Part shown: one piece after another, positions 34,565 through 42,608 of the stretch
Position numbering within the stretch: the stretch's first letter is position 1
Layout: the number at the start of each line of letters is the position of its first letter
Source: Jeotgalibaca sp052266715
GTDB lineage: Bacteria > Bacillota > Bacilli > Lactobacillales > Aerococcaceae
Assembly: GCA_052266715.1 (NCBI GenBank)
Contig: JBQPRB010000001.1
Length of the DNA: 64,000 nucleotides
Direction: 5' to 3' (one strand)
The notes under the pieces: model-generated
Seen by the model: only the letters and a program-made list of their open reading frames with translations
Told to the model about the DNA's origin: nothing
The model's database searches: none
Made by a program: the position numbers and the translations under genes

Positions 34565-35458
34565 ATGACTGATGCAAATTTGAACGATCCGCGTAAGATG
34601 TATTACAGTGAAAAGTTCCCTGATCAAGAGCAAAACACTCCCGCCCTTCAAAGCAAGATGGAGCCAAAACCGGACTGCGGCGAAGATTCATATAAAGGTT
34701 ATAACCGACTTGAAGGCCGTCGTGCTTTGATTACGGGTGGTGACTCAGGGATTGGACGTGCGGCTGCCATTGCCTATGCGCGTGAAGGTGCCGATGTCGC
34801 CATTCACTTTTTCCCTGGGGAAGAAGCGGACGCTGAAGAAGTTAAGGCATTAATTGAAAAAGAAGGTCGCAAAGCATTGTTGCTTCCGTATGACTTGCGT
34901 GAAGATTCAGCTGCAACGGAAATCGTGACGCGTACCGTCGAAGCGTTTGGTGGATTGGATATTCTCGTTTTGAATGCTGCCCAACAAATTGCCCAACCTT
35001 CTTTGAAAGATTTGTCGATGAAACAAGTACATGATACGTTTAAGGTAAATATTATCAGTATGTTTGAAACGGTTAAAGCGGCTGAGGAGCATCTGAAACC
35101 AGGAAGTGCGATTATTACAACGACTTCGGTTCAATCCTTCGACCCTAGTGATCCGTTAATGGATTATGCGGCAACGAAAGGTGCAATCAGTAATTTTACG
35201 GTTTCGTTGTCTTCCTATTTTGCGGATAAAGGTGTTCGGGCGAACAGTGTCGCTCCGGGACCGATTTGGACGCCGCTACAATTGGATAATGGTCAGTTGG
35301 AGGGTGCCATTCCTGAATTTGGTCAGAAGAGTCTGTTGAAACGTGCTGGTCAACCAGTTGAATTGGCGCCAATATATGTGTTGCTCGCATCTGATGAAGG
35401 AAGTTATATTACCGGTCAAATTTATGGTGTTACCGGTGGACAACCGATTGGACTATAA
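34565..35458 (+). CDS. SDR-family oxidoreductase (YhdF/YghA-like)
   Basis: A 297-residue classical short-chain dehydrogenase with the long N-terminal extension of general stress YhdF/YdaD/YhxC enzymes. The Rossmann motif ITGGDSGIGRAAA starts near residue 55, the NAA stretch LVLNAAQQ follows, and the active site is seen as TTTSVQS and YAATKGA (Tyr-x3-Lys). C-terminal VTGGQPIGL is typical. The ATG at 34565 has AAGGAG 8 bases upstream; the TTG one codon earlier is less likely. Substrate unknown. A strong terminator follows. Confidence 0.88.
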   Translation: MTDANLNDPRKMYYSEKFPDQEQNTPALQSKMEPKPDCGEDSYKGYNRLEGRRALITGGDSGIGRAAAIAYAREGADVAIHFFPGEEADAEEVKALIEKEGRKALLLPYDLREDSAATEIVTRTVEAFGGLDILVLNAAQQIAQPSLKDLSMKQVHDTFKVNIISMFETVKAAEEHLKPGSAIITTTSVQSFDPSDPLMDYAATKGAISNFTVSLSSYFADKGVRANSVAPGPIWTPLQLDNGQLEGAIPEFGQKSLLKRAGQPVELAPIYVLLASDEGSYITGQIYGVTGGQPIGL

Positions 35459-35464
35459 AAATTT

Positions 35465-35515
35465 AAAAGCGCGAACTTCTTGGGGATTTTTCCCGGAAGT
35501 TCGCGCTTTTTATTT
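35465..35515 (+). terminator. Rho-independent terminator
   Basis: AAAAGCGCGAACTTC and GAAGTTCGCGCTTTT form a long stem followed by a T-rich tail, after the SDR gene. Confidence 0.93.
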
Positions 35516-35530
35516 GTATAATCACAACAG

Positions 35531-35678
35531 GTGCGGCGATTAAAAAAATCCCGAGCCCGGAACGCCGCTTTTTTTCCGAAAAAGCGGCGTTCGTGACCTG
35601 CGTGGTGCCCTTAACGCCGCACTTTTCCAAAAAATGCGGCGTTAAGAAATTTTTTTCGAGCTTAAAGCCGCACTTTGG
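35531..35678. repeat. Palindrome array B (GCGGCGTTAAG family)
   Basis: Half-site GTGCGGCGATTA (35531-35542), 18-base spacer, palindrome AACGCCGC...GCGGCGTT (35561-35591), 18-base spacer, palindrome CTTAACGCCGCACTTT...GCGGCGTTAAG (35610-35646), 18-base spacer, half-site AAGCCGCACTTTGG (35665-35678). It matches array A in parts, order and spacing. The last half-site lies inside nrdG and encodes its end, KVRL-stop. Confidence 0.87.
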
Positions 35679-36228
35679 ACACTTCCCACATCACAATCTC
35701 ACCTCGCGCCAATGTTTCAGGCACTCGGATGATGCGTTGATTGGAGCTGCCCCGAAATTGAAGCGTCAAATCTTTTTTGCTCAGCTCAAACCTGCCATCA
35801 ACGAGTACATCAATCATTGCTAACAGTTCTTGCTTGTCGTCCGTCTCCGCTTGGAGCTCTTCCCAGGTGTATCCGGTCCAGCTCCAGATATCTTTGCGAT
35901 CCCCAAAGCGTTCACGCACCTTCTTGACCAATGGCAATAAAATCCCGGTATTCAAGAAGGGTTCACCGCCCAATAAAGTCAGCCCCTGCACGTAATCATG
36001 TTCCAAATCGGACAAGATGCGTTGTTCCAATTCTTCTGTGTAAGCTTCACCATAGCTGAATGACTGCGCTACTTTGTTGTAACACCCTTCGCAAGCAAAT
36101 AAACAACCACTCACATATAGACTATTTCGCACACCCTCGCCATCGACGAAATTAAACGGCTTGTAACTGGCGATTTTTCCCCGCGAATATATTTCTGAAG
36201 TCCATTCACCCGGTTTCGGATTTCGCAT
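35662..36228 (-). CDS. nrdG: Anaerobic ribonucleotide reductase activating protein
   Basis: A 188-residue radical SAM enzyme that installs the glycyl radical on NrdD. The cluster motif is SGCLFACEGCYNK (CxxxCxxC) near residue 41, followed by LTLLGGEPFLN for SAM binding. It starts 12 bases after the nrdD stop with GGAGGGCG upstream. The last codons, including the stop, lie in the outer half-site of palindrome array B, so the C-terminus was probably reshaped by that element. Confidence 0.95.
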   Translation of the reverse strand: MRNPKPGEWTSEIYSRGKIASYKPFNFVDGEGVRNSLYVSGCLFACEGCYNKVAQSFSYGEAYTEELEQRILSDLEHDYVQGLTLLGGEPFLNTGILLPLVKKVRERFGDRKDIWSWTGYTWEELQAETDDKQELLAMIDVLVDGRFELSKKDLTLQFRGSSNQRIIRVPETLARGEIVMWEVSKVRL

Positions 36229-36240
36229 GTTCTCGCCCTC

Positions 36241-38400
36241 CTACATATGCTTCTTGCGTGCTGAAATTTCTTTGTGGCGGCCGTATACCATTGGTCGTTT
36301 TTGGGGATTACCCAAATAGCCACACGTCCGTTTCACTACATCACACGTATCTGGATTATTATTTTGGCATTTTGGGCATTCAAAGCCCCGCTCGGTAGGA
36401 TCAAATTCCCCGACATAGTCACACTCAAAGCACTTATCAATTGGCGTATTTGTTCCCAAATAACCGACTTTATCGTAAGCATAGTCCCATACTGCTTCCA
36501 GTGCTTTGGGATTTTGGCGGATATTTGGATACTCACAGTAGTGAATAAAACCGCCGGAAGAAAAGGCCGGGTATTCTTTTTCAAAATCAAGCTTTGCAAA
36601 CGGCGTTGGTTTCTTACGGACATCATAGTGGAAGCTATTGGTATAGTAGCCTTTGTCGGTAATGTCTGCGATTTCCCCGAATTTTTTCGTATCCAATTTA
36701 CAGAAGCGGTCCGTCAAACTCTCACTCGGCGTTGCATACACACTGAAATGATAACCGTAGTCATTTCCCCACGTATCACAGTTACGCTTTAATTCATGTA
36801 AAATATCCAGGGTAAATGCTTTGGCTTCGGTATTGGTTTCCCAATCCGGACCGTAGAACACAGTTGCCACTTCGTATAAACCAATATACCCCAGAGAAAT
36901 AGTCGCGCGTTTGTTTTTGAAAAGTTCATCCACATCCTCTTCGGCTTCCAGTTTGTGGCCCCATGCCCCGTTCATATATAAAATGGGTGCATTTTCCGGC
37001 TTCGCCTGCTTCACGCGTTCGACACGGTAAACGAGCGCATCCTTCGCAATTTCTATGCGTTCTGCCAGCAATTGCCAAAATTGGTCTCTATCTCCATTCG
37101 ATTCCAGGGCAATACGCGGCAGATTCATTGTTACAACGCCTAAATTCATGCGTCCGCTAGCCACTTCGTTCCCTCGTTCATCTTGCCAACTTTGCAGGAA
37201 GGAACGACATCCCATTGGCGCTTTGTAGCTACCTGTTAATTCGACCAATTTGTCATAATTTAAAATGTCCGGATACATCCGCTTCGTCGCGCATTCCACC
37301 GCTAACTGTTTAATATCATAGTTTTGATCCGTCGTGCGTAAATTCACACCATCACGAATACCAAAAACCAATTTAGGGAAAATGGCCGTCCGCCGCTCTT
37401 TACCGAGTCCCTGAATACGAACCGTCAATATGGCTTTTTGAATCTCACGTTCATAACGATTCATTCCCAAGCCGAAGCCAAAAGTTACAAATGGTGTTTG
37501 TCCGTTCGAGGTATAAAGTGTATTTACTTCGTATTCTAAACTTTGCATCGCGTCATAAATATCTTTTTTCGTTTTTTCCCATGCGTAGGTTGCTTGTTTT
37601 TCTGGGTGCACCCATTTTTTTGCGTCCGCCATGTGTTTTTGTTCATTCAATTCTGCATACGGACTCAACAATTCGTCAATCCGGTCTGCGCTCGTTCCAC
37701 CATATTGGCTGCTGGAAACATTGGCAATAATTTGCGCCATTTGGGCCGCAGCGGTTTGAATGGATTTCGGCTTTTCCACTTCGGCGTTACCGATTGAAAA
37801 TCCATTCTCAAACATATACCTGAAATCGATCAAGCAGCAATTTGTCATGGGGGAGTAGGGATGATAATCCAAATCATGGTAATGAATATCCCCGCGTAAA
37901 TGTGCATTCTCAACATGTGGTGGTAACATCCGCAAGCCTACTGCTTTCGCTGTAACACCAGCTGTCAAATCGCGTATGGTGTTAAAAACACGACTATCCT
38001 TGTTCGCATTTTCATTTAAAATGGTCTCATCTGCCTGGATTAGTTGTTGAACGCGCGACTCGATGTTGCGTTGTGCTTGTTTCTGCTTCCTCTTTTGAGC
38101 TCGGTAATGACGATAGTTTTCTGCAGTTTGTTTTAATTCATTTTTTGTTAGCGTTTGTTCAACCAATTCGTGAATATCTTCGGTCGAAATATGATGGCCT
38201 GATCTGGATAAGATAGTCGTTTCGATTTCTGCAACGACTGCATCCATCTGATGCTTCGCTTCGCTGTTGCCTTTCCCATTCATTTGATTCGCTTTTTCGA
38301 TAGCTGCGACAATTTTATCCGACTTGAATGATACAATGCGTCCATCCGTTTTAAGAACGTGTAACGCAATATTTTCTTGACTAGAGACTATTTGAGACAC
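36241..38400 (-). CDS. nrdD: Class III anaerobic ribonucleoside-triphosphate reductase
   Basis: Makes deoxyribonucleotides without oxygen, using a glycyl radical. The 719-residue protein has an N-terminal ATP-cone (about 10-105), the 10-stranded barrel with the conserved GMNRYE and MGCRSFL regions, a zinc site CFECDYVGEF...CPKC near 665-690, and the glycyl radical loop KRTCGYLGNP near 695. GTG at 38400 is the start; AGGAGGG lies 8 bases upstream. Tandem NrdR boxes lie just before it. Together with nrdG it shows an anaerobic or facultative lifestyle. Confidence 0.97.
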   Translation of the reverse strand: MSQIVSSQENIALHVLKTDGRIVSFKSDKIVAAIEKANQMNGKGNSEAKHQMDAVVAEIETTILSRSGHHISTEDIHELVEQTLTKNELKQTAENYRHYRAQKRKQKQAQRNIESRVQQLIQADETILNENANKDSRVFNTIRDLTAGVTAKAVGLRMLPPHVENAHLRGDIHYHDLDYHPYSPMTNCCLIDFRYMFENGFSIGNAEVEKPKSIQTAAAQMAQIIANVSSSQYGGTSADRIDELLSPYAELNEQKHMADAKKWVHPEKQATYAWEKTKKDIYDAMQSLEYEVNTLYTSNGQTPFVTFGFGLGMNRYEREIQKAILTVRIQGLGKERRTAIFPKLVFGIRDGVNLRTTDQNYDIKQLAVECATKRMYPDILNYDKLVELTGSYKAPMGCRSFLQSWQDERGNEVASGRMNLGVVTMNLPRIALESNGDRDQFWQLLAERIEIAKDALVYRVERVKQAKPENAPILYMNGAWGHKLEAEEDVDELFKNKRATISLGYIGLYEVATVFYGPDWETNTEAKAFTLDILHELKRNCDTWGNDYGYHFSVYATPSESLTDRFCKLDTKKFGEIADITDKGYYTNSFHYDVRKKPTPFAKLDFEKEYPAFSSGGFIHYCEYPNIRQNPKALEAVWDYAYDKVGYLGTNTPIDKCFECDYVGEFDPTERGFECPKCQNNNPDTCDVVKRTCGYLGNPQKRPMVYGRHKEISARKKHM

Positions 38401-38418
38401 TGTTTAACCCTCCTGATG

Positions 38419-38465
38419 ATACTATATATAGTGTTTTTACATACTTTAACCACTAAATGTTGTAC
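38419..38465 (-). promoter_or_regulatory. Tandem NrdR boxes upstream of nrdDG
   Basis: Box 1 ATACTATATATAGTGT (38419-38434) is near consensus. Box 2 CCACTAAATGTTGTAC (38450-38465) matches at 10 of 16 positions. Their start-to-start distance is 31 bases, three helical turns, as in known NrdR sites. Repression by NrdR at high dATP is expected. Confidence 0.75.
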
Positions 38466-38512
38466 CTAATTTATCACATACGTATTTGTGAGTAAATACA
38501 CAAAAAGTAAGC

Positions 38513-38560
38513 AAAAAAAGAACACCTCTAAATCAAGCGATTCAAAGGTGATTCTTTAGG
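38513..38560 (-). terminator. Rho-independent terminator after mgsA
   Basis: On the minus strand AAAGAATCACCT and AGGTGTTCTTT pair, followed by a T-tract. Confidence 0.8.
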
Positions 38561-38563
38561 GGG

Positions 38564-38992
38564 CTAGAAACCGGGTTCTAGGCTGTCTCTTTCGTCTGAG
38601 TTGTAGAATTGACGCCAATCGATAAAACCAGCATCCAATCCTCTCAACAGTACTTCTGCCGTTCCAATGTTTGTAGCCAAGGGAATCTCATAAACGTCGC
38701 TTAAACGGATTAATGCAGTAACGTCTGGCTCATGCGGCATGGAAGCCAAGGGGTCACGCAAGAAAATCACGAGATCCATTTCATTTTCGGAAATAAGGGC
38801 ACCAATCTGTTGGTCACCACCAAGGGGGCCGGATTTGAAACGGTGAACGTTCAAGCCTGTTGCTTCCGTTATTCTTAACCCCGTTGTTCCAGTAGCAAAC
38901 AATTCATGCTTCTCTAAAACCGGTTGATAAGCTGTACATAGACGAATCATTAAATCTTTTTTACGGTCATGTGCAATCAATGCAATTTTCAT
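38564..38992 (-). CDS. mgsA: Methylglyoxal synthase
   Basis: Converts dihydroxyacetone phosphate to methylglyoxal, a bypass that relieves phosphosugar stress. The 142-residue protein carries IALIAHDRKKDLM, the phosphate loop ATGTTGLRI near residue 34, the catalytic Asp region SGPLGGDQQIG near 59-65 and FLRDPLASMPHEPD near 83. GGAGG precedes the ATG. It lies upstream of nrdD on the same strand with a terminator between. Confidence 0.96.
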   Translation of the reverse strand: MKIALIAHDRKKDLMIRLCTAYQPVLEKHELFATGTTGLRITEATGLNVHRFKSGPLGGDQQIGALISENEMDLVIFLRDPLASMPHEPDVTALIRLSDVYEIPLATNIGTAEVLLRGLDAGFIDWRQFYNSDERDSLEPGF

Positions 38993-39153
38993 AAAGTGTT
39001 ACCTCCACTCGTGATGATAAATTTAGTATATCACTTTTCAAAATTTTGTCGTGAAGATTTCATACTTTCTTCATAATTAAGCGCTAATATAACAGTAAGC
39101 CAATCACAAACAATCTTTTAATTCTTTGCTCCTCCAAGTAAAGAACAACTCCT

Positions 39154-39190
39154 TAGAAAGAAGCAACCCAGCCGGGTTGCTTCTTTTTTA
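39154..39190 (-). terminator. Rho-independent terminator
   Basis: AAGAAGCAACCC and GGGTTGCTTCTT pair with A- and T-runs on both sides; it follows the small membrane gene on the minus strand. Confidence 0.85.
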
Positions 39191-39586
39191 TGATCGGCTT
39201 GGTATTAAAGTGATTCCTGCCACCAAAGGCAAGTATTGCCCCTTATTCAGAGCATCCACAAACCAATAAAGCTGTTCTGGTAAGGGTAAACTAAACGTCG
39301 TCATAACTGGATGCAGTACCGCAATAATCAATGTCGGTAATGCTACAATAAAAAATAACGAAGCATCCTTCATTTTAAAATTACTCCAGACAAAAACCAA
39401 TGATAGATATAATCCTGTTAAAAATGGTAACGCGAATTGCAGCCATGCATACAAAACTCTATCATCCGGCGTCGTTAGTCGCCACAAAACATTTTTATCG
39501 AGATAGTCATGACCAAATATAACGACTATCAATCCCGCCAACCAGATAATATTCATTAGCCAAGGGTTTTTCTTATTTCTCCGCAT
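39188..39586 (-). CDS. Small four-helix membrane protein of unknown function
   Basis: A 132-residue protein with a basic N-terminus (MRRNKKN) and about four hydrophobic segments (11-25, 46-66, 74-92, 113-128). No conserved motif recognised. GAGGTGTAGG lies upstream of the ATG. It is flanked by its own terminator and stands alone. Confidence 0.65.
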   Translation of the reverse strand: MRRNKKNPWLMNIIWLAGLIVVIFGHDYLDKNVLWRLTTPDDRVLYAWLQFALPFLTGLYLSLVFVWSNFKMKDASLFFIVALPTLIIAVLHPVMTTFSLPLPEQLYWFVDALNKGQYLPLVAGITLIPSRS

Positions 39587-39667
39587 CCTACACCTCTTAT
39601 TTGTTTTTCTACCATTATACCAAATGAAAAAGGTCAGGACGGCATTGTCCTAACCCTTCTTTAAATA

Positions 39668-40192
39668 TTAGTGTCTTCCGGTATGTGGATCGTTGTCATG
39701 CAAAAGCGATTCATCAACATCTTCATTTGCTAAACCACTATCAACGACGCCCTCTCCCGTACTTGTAATAACATTCGAACGCATCGCATCAGTCGCATCC
39801 AGCATTGCCTGGTTATCGACCGGCTTATCCATATACTGGCTTTCTTCTTCATACTTTTCGTTCAACAAGCCTTGCTTGGTTCCCTTTACCAAAACGAGCA
39901 CGCAACCCTCTTCAAGATCCTCTTGGTAGCCGTAAAGCGGGTCGTCGTCCGTTCGATAATCAGGCATTGGTCGGTTCTCAATTGCTATCGAGTCTTTAAC
40001 CTCTTGCCACAATTTTTCTTCAGTTGTCACTTCTGCTTCTGTACTTTTCGCATATGTCGGCTGGAAATTTTCATGGGTTATCAAAGTGATATCTTCGTTG
40101 GTGCAACCTTTTTCCTTCAACTGTCTGATGATAGCCACCACTTTTTCAACAGAGTCATAACAGCCCACGATATATCGGTTTCTAAGTATCAT
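39668..40192 (-). CDS. YflT/GSP17M-domain general stress protein
   Basis: A 174-residue soluble protein. The first 100 residues match the general stress protein 17M-like domain (NRYIVGCYDSVEKVVAIIRQLKEKGCTNEDITLITH, key pattern YDSVEKVVAIIRQLKEKG then ITLIT, and GCVLVLV). The rest is acidic, low complexity, ends HDNDPHTGRH and is probably disordered. Proteins of this type are sigma-B or stress controlled in Bacillus. A GGGAGGC site lies upstream. A shorter relative is at 55163. Confidence 0.75.
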   Translation of the reverse strand: MILRNRYIVGCYDSVEKVVAIIRQLKEKGCTNEDITLITHENFQPTYAKSTEAEVTTEEKLWQEVKDSIAIENRPMPDYRTDDDPLYGYQEDLEEGCVLVLVKGTKQGLLNEKYEEESQYMDKPVDNQAMLDATDAMRSNVITSTGEGVVDSGLANEDVDESLLHDNDPHTGRH

Positions 40193-40319
40193 CTCAATGC
40201 CTCCCTAGAACTTGTTACCTTTATTATAACGGTTTCATAATCATCTCCCAAACCATACCCCTTTTCTCATTTTGCAAAAATTGAAACAATTCAAAAGTTG
40301 TAGTAACATGAATACATAA

Positions 40320-40333
40320 TGAAAGCGTTTACT
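40320..40333 (+). promoter_or_regulatory. cre-like CcpA site upstream of an SDR gene
   Basis: TGAAAGCGTTTACT matches the cre consensus TGWAANCGNTNWCA at all but the last position. It lies directly after a CATAAT -10-like element, where CcpA binding would block transcription. Confidence 0.65.
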
Positions 40334-40371
40334 TTTTAAGAACTATCAATATGAGTGGAGATGGGAAAAAC

Positions 40372-41136
40372 ATGCTAAATCTAAATGATAAGGTCGCAAT
40401 TGTAACAGGTGCTGCAATGGGTATGGGAAAAGCAACCGCGGAATTATTTGCTCAAGTGGGCGCCAAAGTTATCATCGCCGATTATAACGAAGAAGAAGGC
40501 CAAAAAACGGCAGATGGAATCAGGAAAAATGGCGGTGAAGCTACCTTCATTAAAGTGGATGTATCAAAAGAAGAACAAGTTAAAAATCTGGTAGAAAAGA
40601 CGGTAGAAACATATGGACGTCTAGATGTCGCCGTAAACAACGCAGCCATTACGCCCGATGATAAACCAATCGCAGAGATGGATATGGACTACTATGACCG
40701 ATTAATGTCCGTCGATTTGAAGGGCATCATGCTGTGCATGAAATATGAAATCCAACAAATGCTTAAGCAAGGTGGCAAAAGTTCTATCGTCAATACTTCA
40801 TCTGTCAGCGGCTTACGGCCCCAACCCGCTAATCCTGCTTACGTCACTGCAAAACATGGCGTGATTGGTGCGACGAAAGCAGCAGCAATGGATTATTCAT
40901 CCAAAGGCATTCGCATCAACACTGTTTGTCCGGGTGCAATCGATACGCCCATGTTGCAAAATGCTCTCGTCCAATTCGGCCTTGATCCCGTTGCCTATGC
41001 CAAACAACTGAGTATGCTTGGGCGCTTTGCCGAAGCAGAAGAAGTTGCACAAGCGAACTTATGGTTGTGTTCAGATTTATCATCTTACGTTACCGGTGCC
41101 ACCATTGCAGTTGATGGCGGTTATACCGCGATGTAA
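40372..41136 (+). CDS. SDR-family NAD(P)-dependent oxidoreductase
   Basis: A 254-residue classical short-chain dehydrogenase. The nucleotide motif is VTGAAMGMGKATAE near residue 11, the NNAA stretch is VNNAAITPDD, the Ser is in NTSSVSG and the catalytic Tyr-Lys pair in YVTAKHG; ending VDGGYTAM is usual. The ATG at 40372 is preferred because GGAGATGGG lies upstream; the ATG at 40351 lacks a site. A cre-like site overlaps the promoter, so carbon-source control is likely. Substrate is not defined; similar enzymes are sugar or polyol dehydrogenases. Confidence 0.88.
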   Translation: MLNLNDKVAIVTGAAMGMGKATAELFAQVGAKVIIADYNEEEGQKTADGIRKNGGEATFIKVDVSKEEQVKNLVEKTVETYGRLDVAVNNAAITPDDKPIAEMDMDYYDRLMSVDLKGIMLCMKYEIQQMLKQGGKSSIVNTSSVSGLRPQPANPAYVTAKHGVIGATKAAAMDYSSKGIRINTVCPGAIDTPMLQNALVQFGLDPVAYAKQLSMLGRFAEAEEVAQANLWLCSDLSSYVTGATIAVDGGYTAM

Positions 41137-41157
41137 GAGCAAATCTATAAAATAAAT

Positions 41158-41200
41158 ATAGAGGAGGTTGGATTTCTGTGCCCAACCTCCTCTATTGCGT
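41158..41200. terminator. Hairpin after the SDR gene, possibly bidirectional
   Basis: ATAGAGGAGGTTGG and CCAACCTCCTCTAT form a strong stem. The T-tract is weak on the plus strand. It could also end the minus-strand micro-ORF transcript. Confidence 0.7.
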
Positions 41201-41289
41201 TATTTTAAAGATACACAGTAAGTAATTTAATCAAAAATAGAAAGGTGAACTCTGCCTTTAACCGCAGGCAGCGGAGATTTAGGATCACA

Positions 41290-41346
41290 CTACCTTTCTG
41301 CTGTTAACAGCATGGCCTTTTGTATGGTCATTCTTCTCATTTTCAT
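41290..41346 (-). CDS. Micro-ORF 3 (18 aa) of a minus-strand small-ORF unit
   Basis: An 18-codon frame starting ATG at 41346 and ending TAG: MKMRRMTIQKAMLLTAER. AGAGGTGG lies 8 bases upstream. It is basic at the N-terminus and amphipathic. Downstream a hairpin CTCCGCTGCCT...AGGCAGAG follows. I do not recognise it; evidence is the ribosome-binding site and shared transcript with two other tiny frames. Confidence 0.4.
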   Translation of the reverse strand: MKMRRMTIQKAMLLTAER

Positions 41347-41384
41347 ATAAATTCCACCTCTTAAGATTATTAGATACCATGATG

Positions 41385-41468
41385 CTAAAAATCAGGCGGT
41401 TTCTTTTGATGATGCTGAAGGACGTAATTCCATTTTGAAAAGGTTTCTCTACTATATAAATAATTCAT
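41385..41468 (-). CDS. Micro-ORF 2 (27 aa) of a minus-strand small-ORF unit
   Basis: A 27-codon frame from ATG 41468 to TAG. The peptide starts MNYLYSRETFSKWNYV and ends HHQKKPPDF, rich in aromatic and basic residues. AGAAAGGAG lies 6 bases upstream, one of the best sites in the window. It begins just after a terminator-like hairpin that covers the end of micro-ORF 1. Not recognised. Confidence 0.48.
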   Translation of the reverse strand: MNYLYSRETFSKWNYVLQHHQKKPPDF

Positions 41469-41483
41469 AAGCAGCTCCTTTCT

Positions 41484-41520
41484 AAAACAAAAAAAACACA
41501 AAGGTCACTTCTCCCTGTGC
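41484..41520 (-). terminator. Attenuator-like hairpin between micro-ORFs 1 and 2
   Basis: On the minus strand CACAGG and CCTTTGTG pair around GAGAAGTGA and run into TTTTTTTT. It overlaps the last codons of micro-ORF 1, so translation of that frame could change its folding. Confidence 0.65.
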
Positions 41521-41603
41521 ATCATCGACCAACTATTCAATTTTTTTGGCAAAGGTTGCGGACAAACACTCATCTGAACGGATTTCTTAATAAATGCAGC
41601 CAT
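41505..41603 (-). CDS. Micro-ORF 1 (32 aa) of a minus-strand small-ORF unit
   Basis: A 32-codon frame from ATG 41603 to TGA, beginning MAAFIKKSVQMSVCPQ and ending SWSMMHREK. GGGAGGTAATCAC gives a strong ribosome-binding site 7 bases upstream. It is the first frame of a transcript starting near 41659 from a near-consensus promoter. The peptide is basic with one Cys; no family recognised. Confidence 0.48.
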   Translation of the reverse strand: MAAFIKKSVQMSVCPQPLPKKLNSWSMMHREK

Positions 41604-41665
41604 GTGATTACCTCCCATTTTTCAGTATAAAAGACTTAAAAATGTTCGAACCTTTGCTTAGCTCT

Positions 41666-41694
41666 ATTATAAGACAGTTATTTTTTCTTTTCAA
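41666..41694 (-). promoter_or_regulatory. Promoter of the micro-ORF unit
   Basis: On the minus strand TTGAAA (41694-41689), a 17-base spacer and TATAAT (41671-41666). This is close to a perfect housekeeping promoter and points into the three tiny frames. Confidence 0.8.
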
Positions 41695-41771
41695 TGATTT
41701 CACTTACTTCAAGTTTTTCCCTTTTCGTGATAGTATTGAGCAAAGCCATTAAAAACAAATGAGGAATAAAC

Positions 41772-42608
41772 ATGAATATACGAAAAAAACTACAGCAAAG
41801 TAAACGCATCGTCATTAAAATTGGAACAAGTTCCTTGATGACTGCAAACGGCAAAGTGAACTACCAACAATTCGACCGCCTCGCTTATGTCCTTTCTACC
41901 CTTAACAAAGACGGCAAGGAAATTGTCCTGGTTTCTTCTGGCGCGATGGGAGTTGGCTTGGACAAGTTGAATATTTCCAAACGTCCCGTTTCGATACCCG
42001 GGCAACAAGCAATTTCCGCCATCGGACAATGCGAGATGATGAATCTTTATTCCCGTTTCTTTTCCCACTACAATCAGACAGTTGGCCAAATCCTGCTAAC
42101 ACGCGACATTATCGAATTCCCGGAAAGTTTAAAAAATGTAACCAATACCTTCAACGCCTTAATTGAAATGGGTATTATTCCCATCGTAAATGAAAATGAT
42201 ACGGTTGCGGTTGAAGAGTTGGATCACCAAACAAAATTTGGTGATAATGACCAGCTTTCCGCAATCGTGGCAAACATCATCGACGCCGATTTATTAATCA
42301 TGCTTTCCGATATCGATGGGTTCTATGACCAAAATCCGGTCAACAACCCAGATGCCACCCTCTTTCACACGATTTCCCAAGTGACTGATGAGGAAATGGC
42401 GAAAGCTGGAGGCGAAGGTTCTTCCTTTGGAACAGGTGGTATGATCACCAAGCTCAAAGCTGCCCAGTACTTATTAAAAAATAATCACGAAATGATCTTA
42501 GCCAAAGCAGAGGATCCCACCATTATCTTTGATATTCTCAAAGGTCATGAAATCGGCACTTATTTCTCTAACCAACCTGAATTGATCAAGGAGGAAACGA
42601 CTGAATGA
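41772..42608 (+). CDS. proB: Glutamate 5-kinase, short form without PUA domain
   Basis: First enzyme of proline synthesis; phosphorylates glutamate. The 278 residues cover only the amino acid kinase domain: VIKIGTSSLM near residue 14, VSSGAMGVGLDKL near 54, VNENDTVAVEEL and FGDNDQLSAIVA near 136-160, and FGTGGMITKLKAA near 217. The PUA domain of the longer enterobacterial form is absent, as in many lactic acid bacteria. GAGGAATAAAC precedes the ATG. It overlaps proA by four bases. Confidence 0.96.
   Translation: MNIRKKLQQSKRIVIKIGTSSLMTANGKVNYQQFDRLAYVLSTLNKDGKEIVLVSSGAMGVGLDKLNISKRPVSIPGQQAISAIGQCEMMNLYSRFFSHYNQTVGQILLTRDIIEFPESLKNVTNTFNALIEMGIIPIVNENDTVAVEELDHQTKFGDNDQLSAIVANIIDADLLIMLSDIDGFYDQNPVNNPDATLFHTISQVTDEEMAKAGGEGSSFGTGGMITKLKAAQYLLKNNHEMILAKAEDPTIIFDILKGHEIGTYFSNQPELIKEETTE

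Noticed and set aside
39000..39150. Possible tiny frames with GGAG-like sites upstream of mgsA
   Set aside because: Start codons are non-ATG and frames are under 15 codons; no promoter as clear as that of the 41.5-kb unit.
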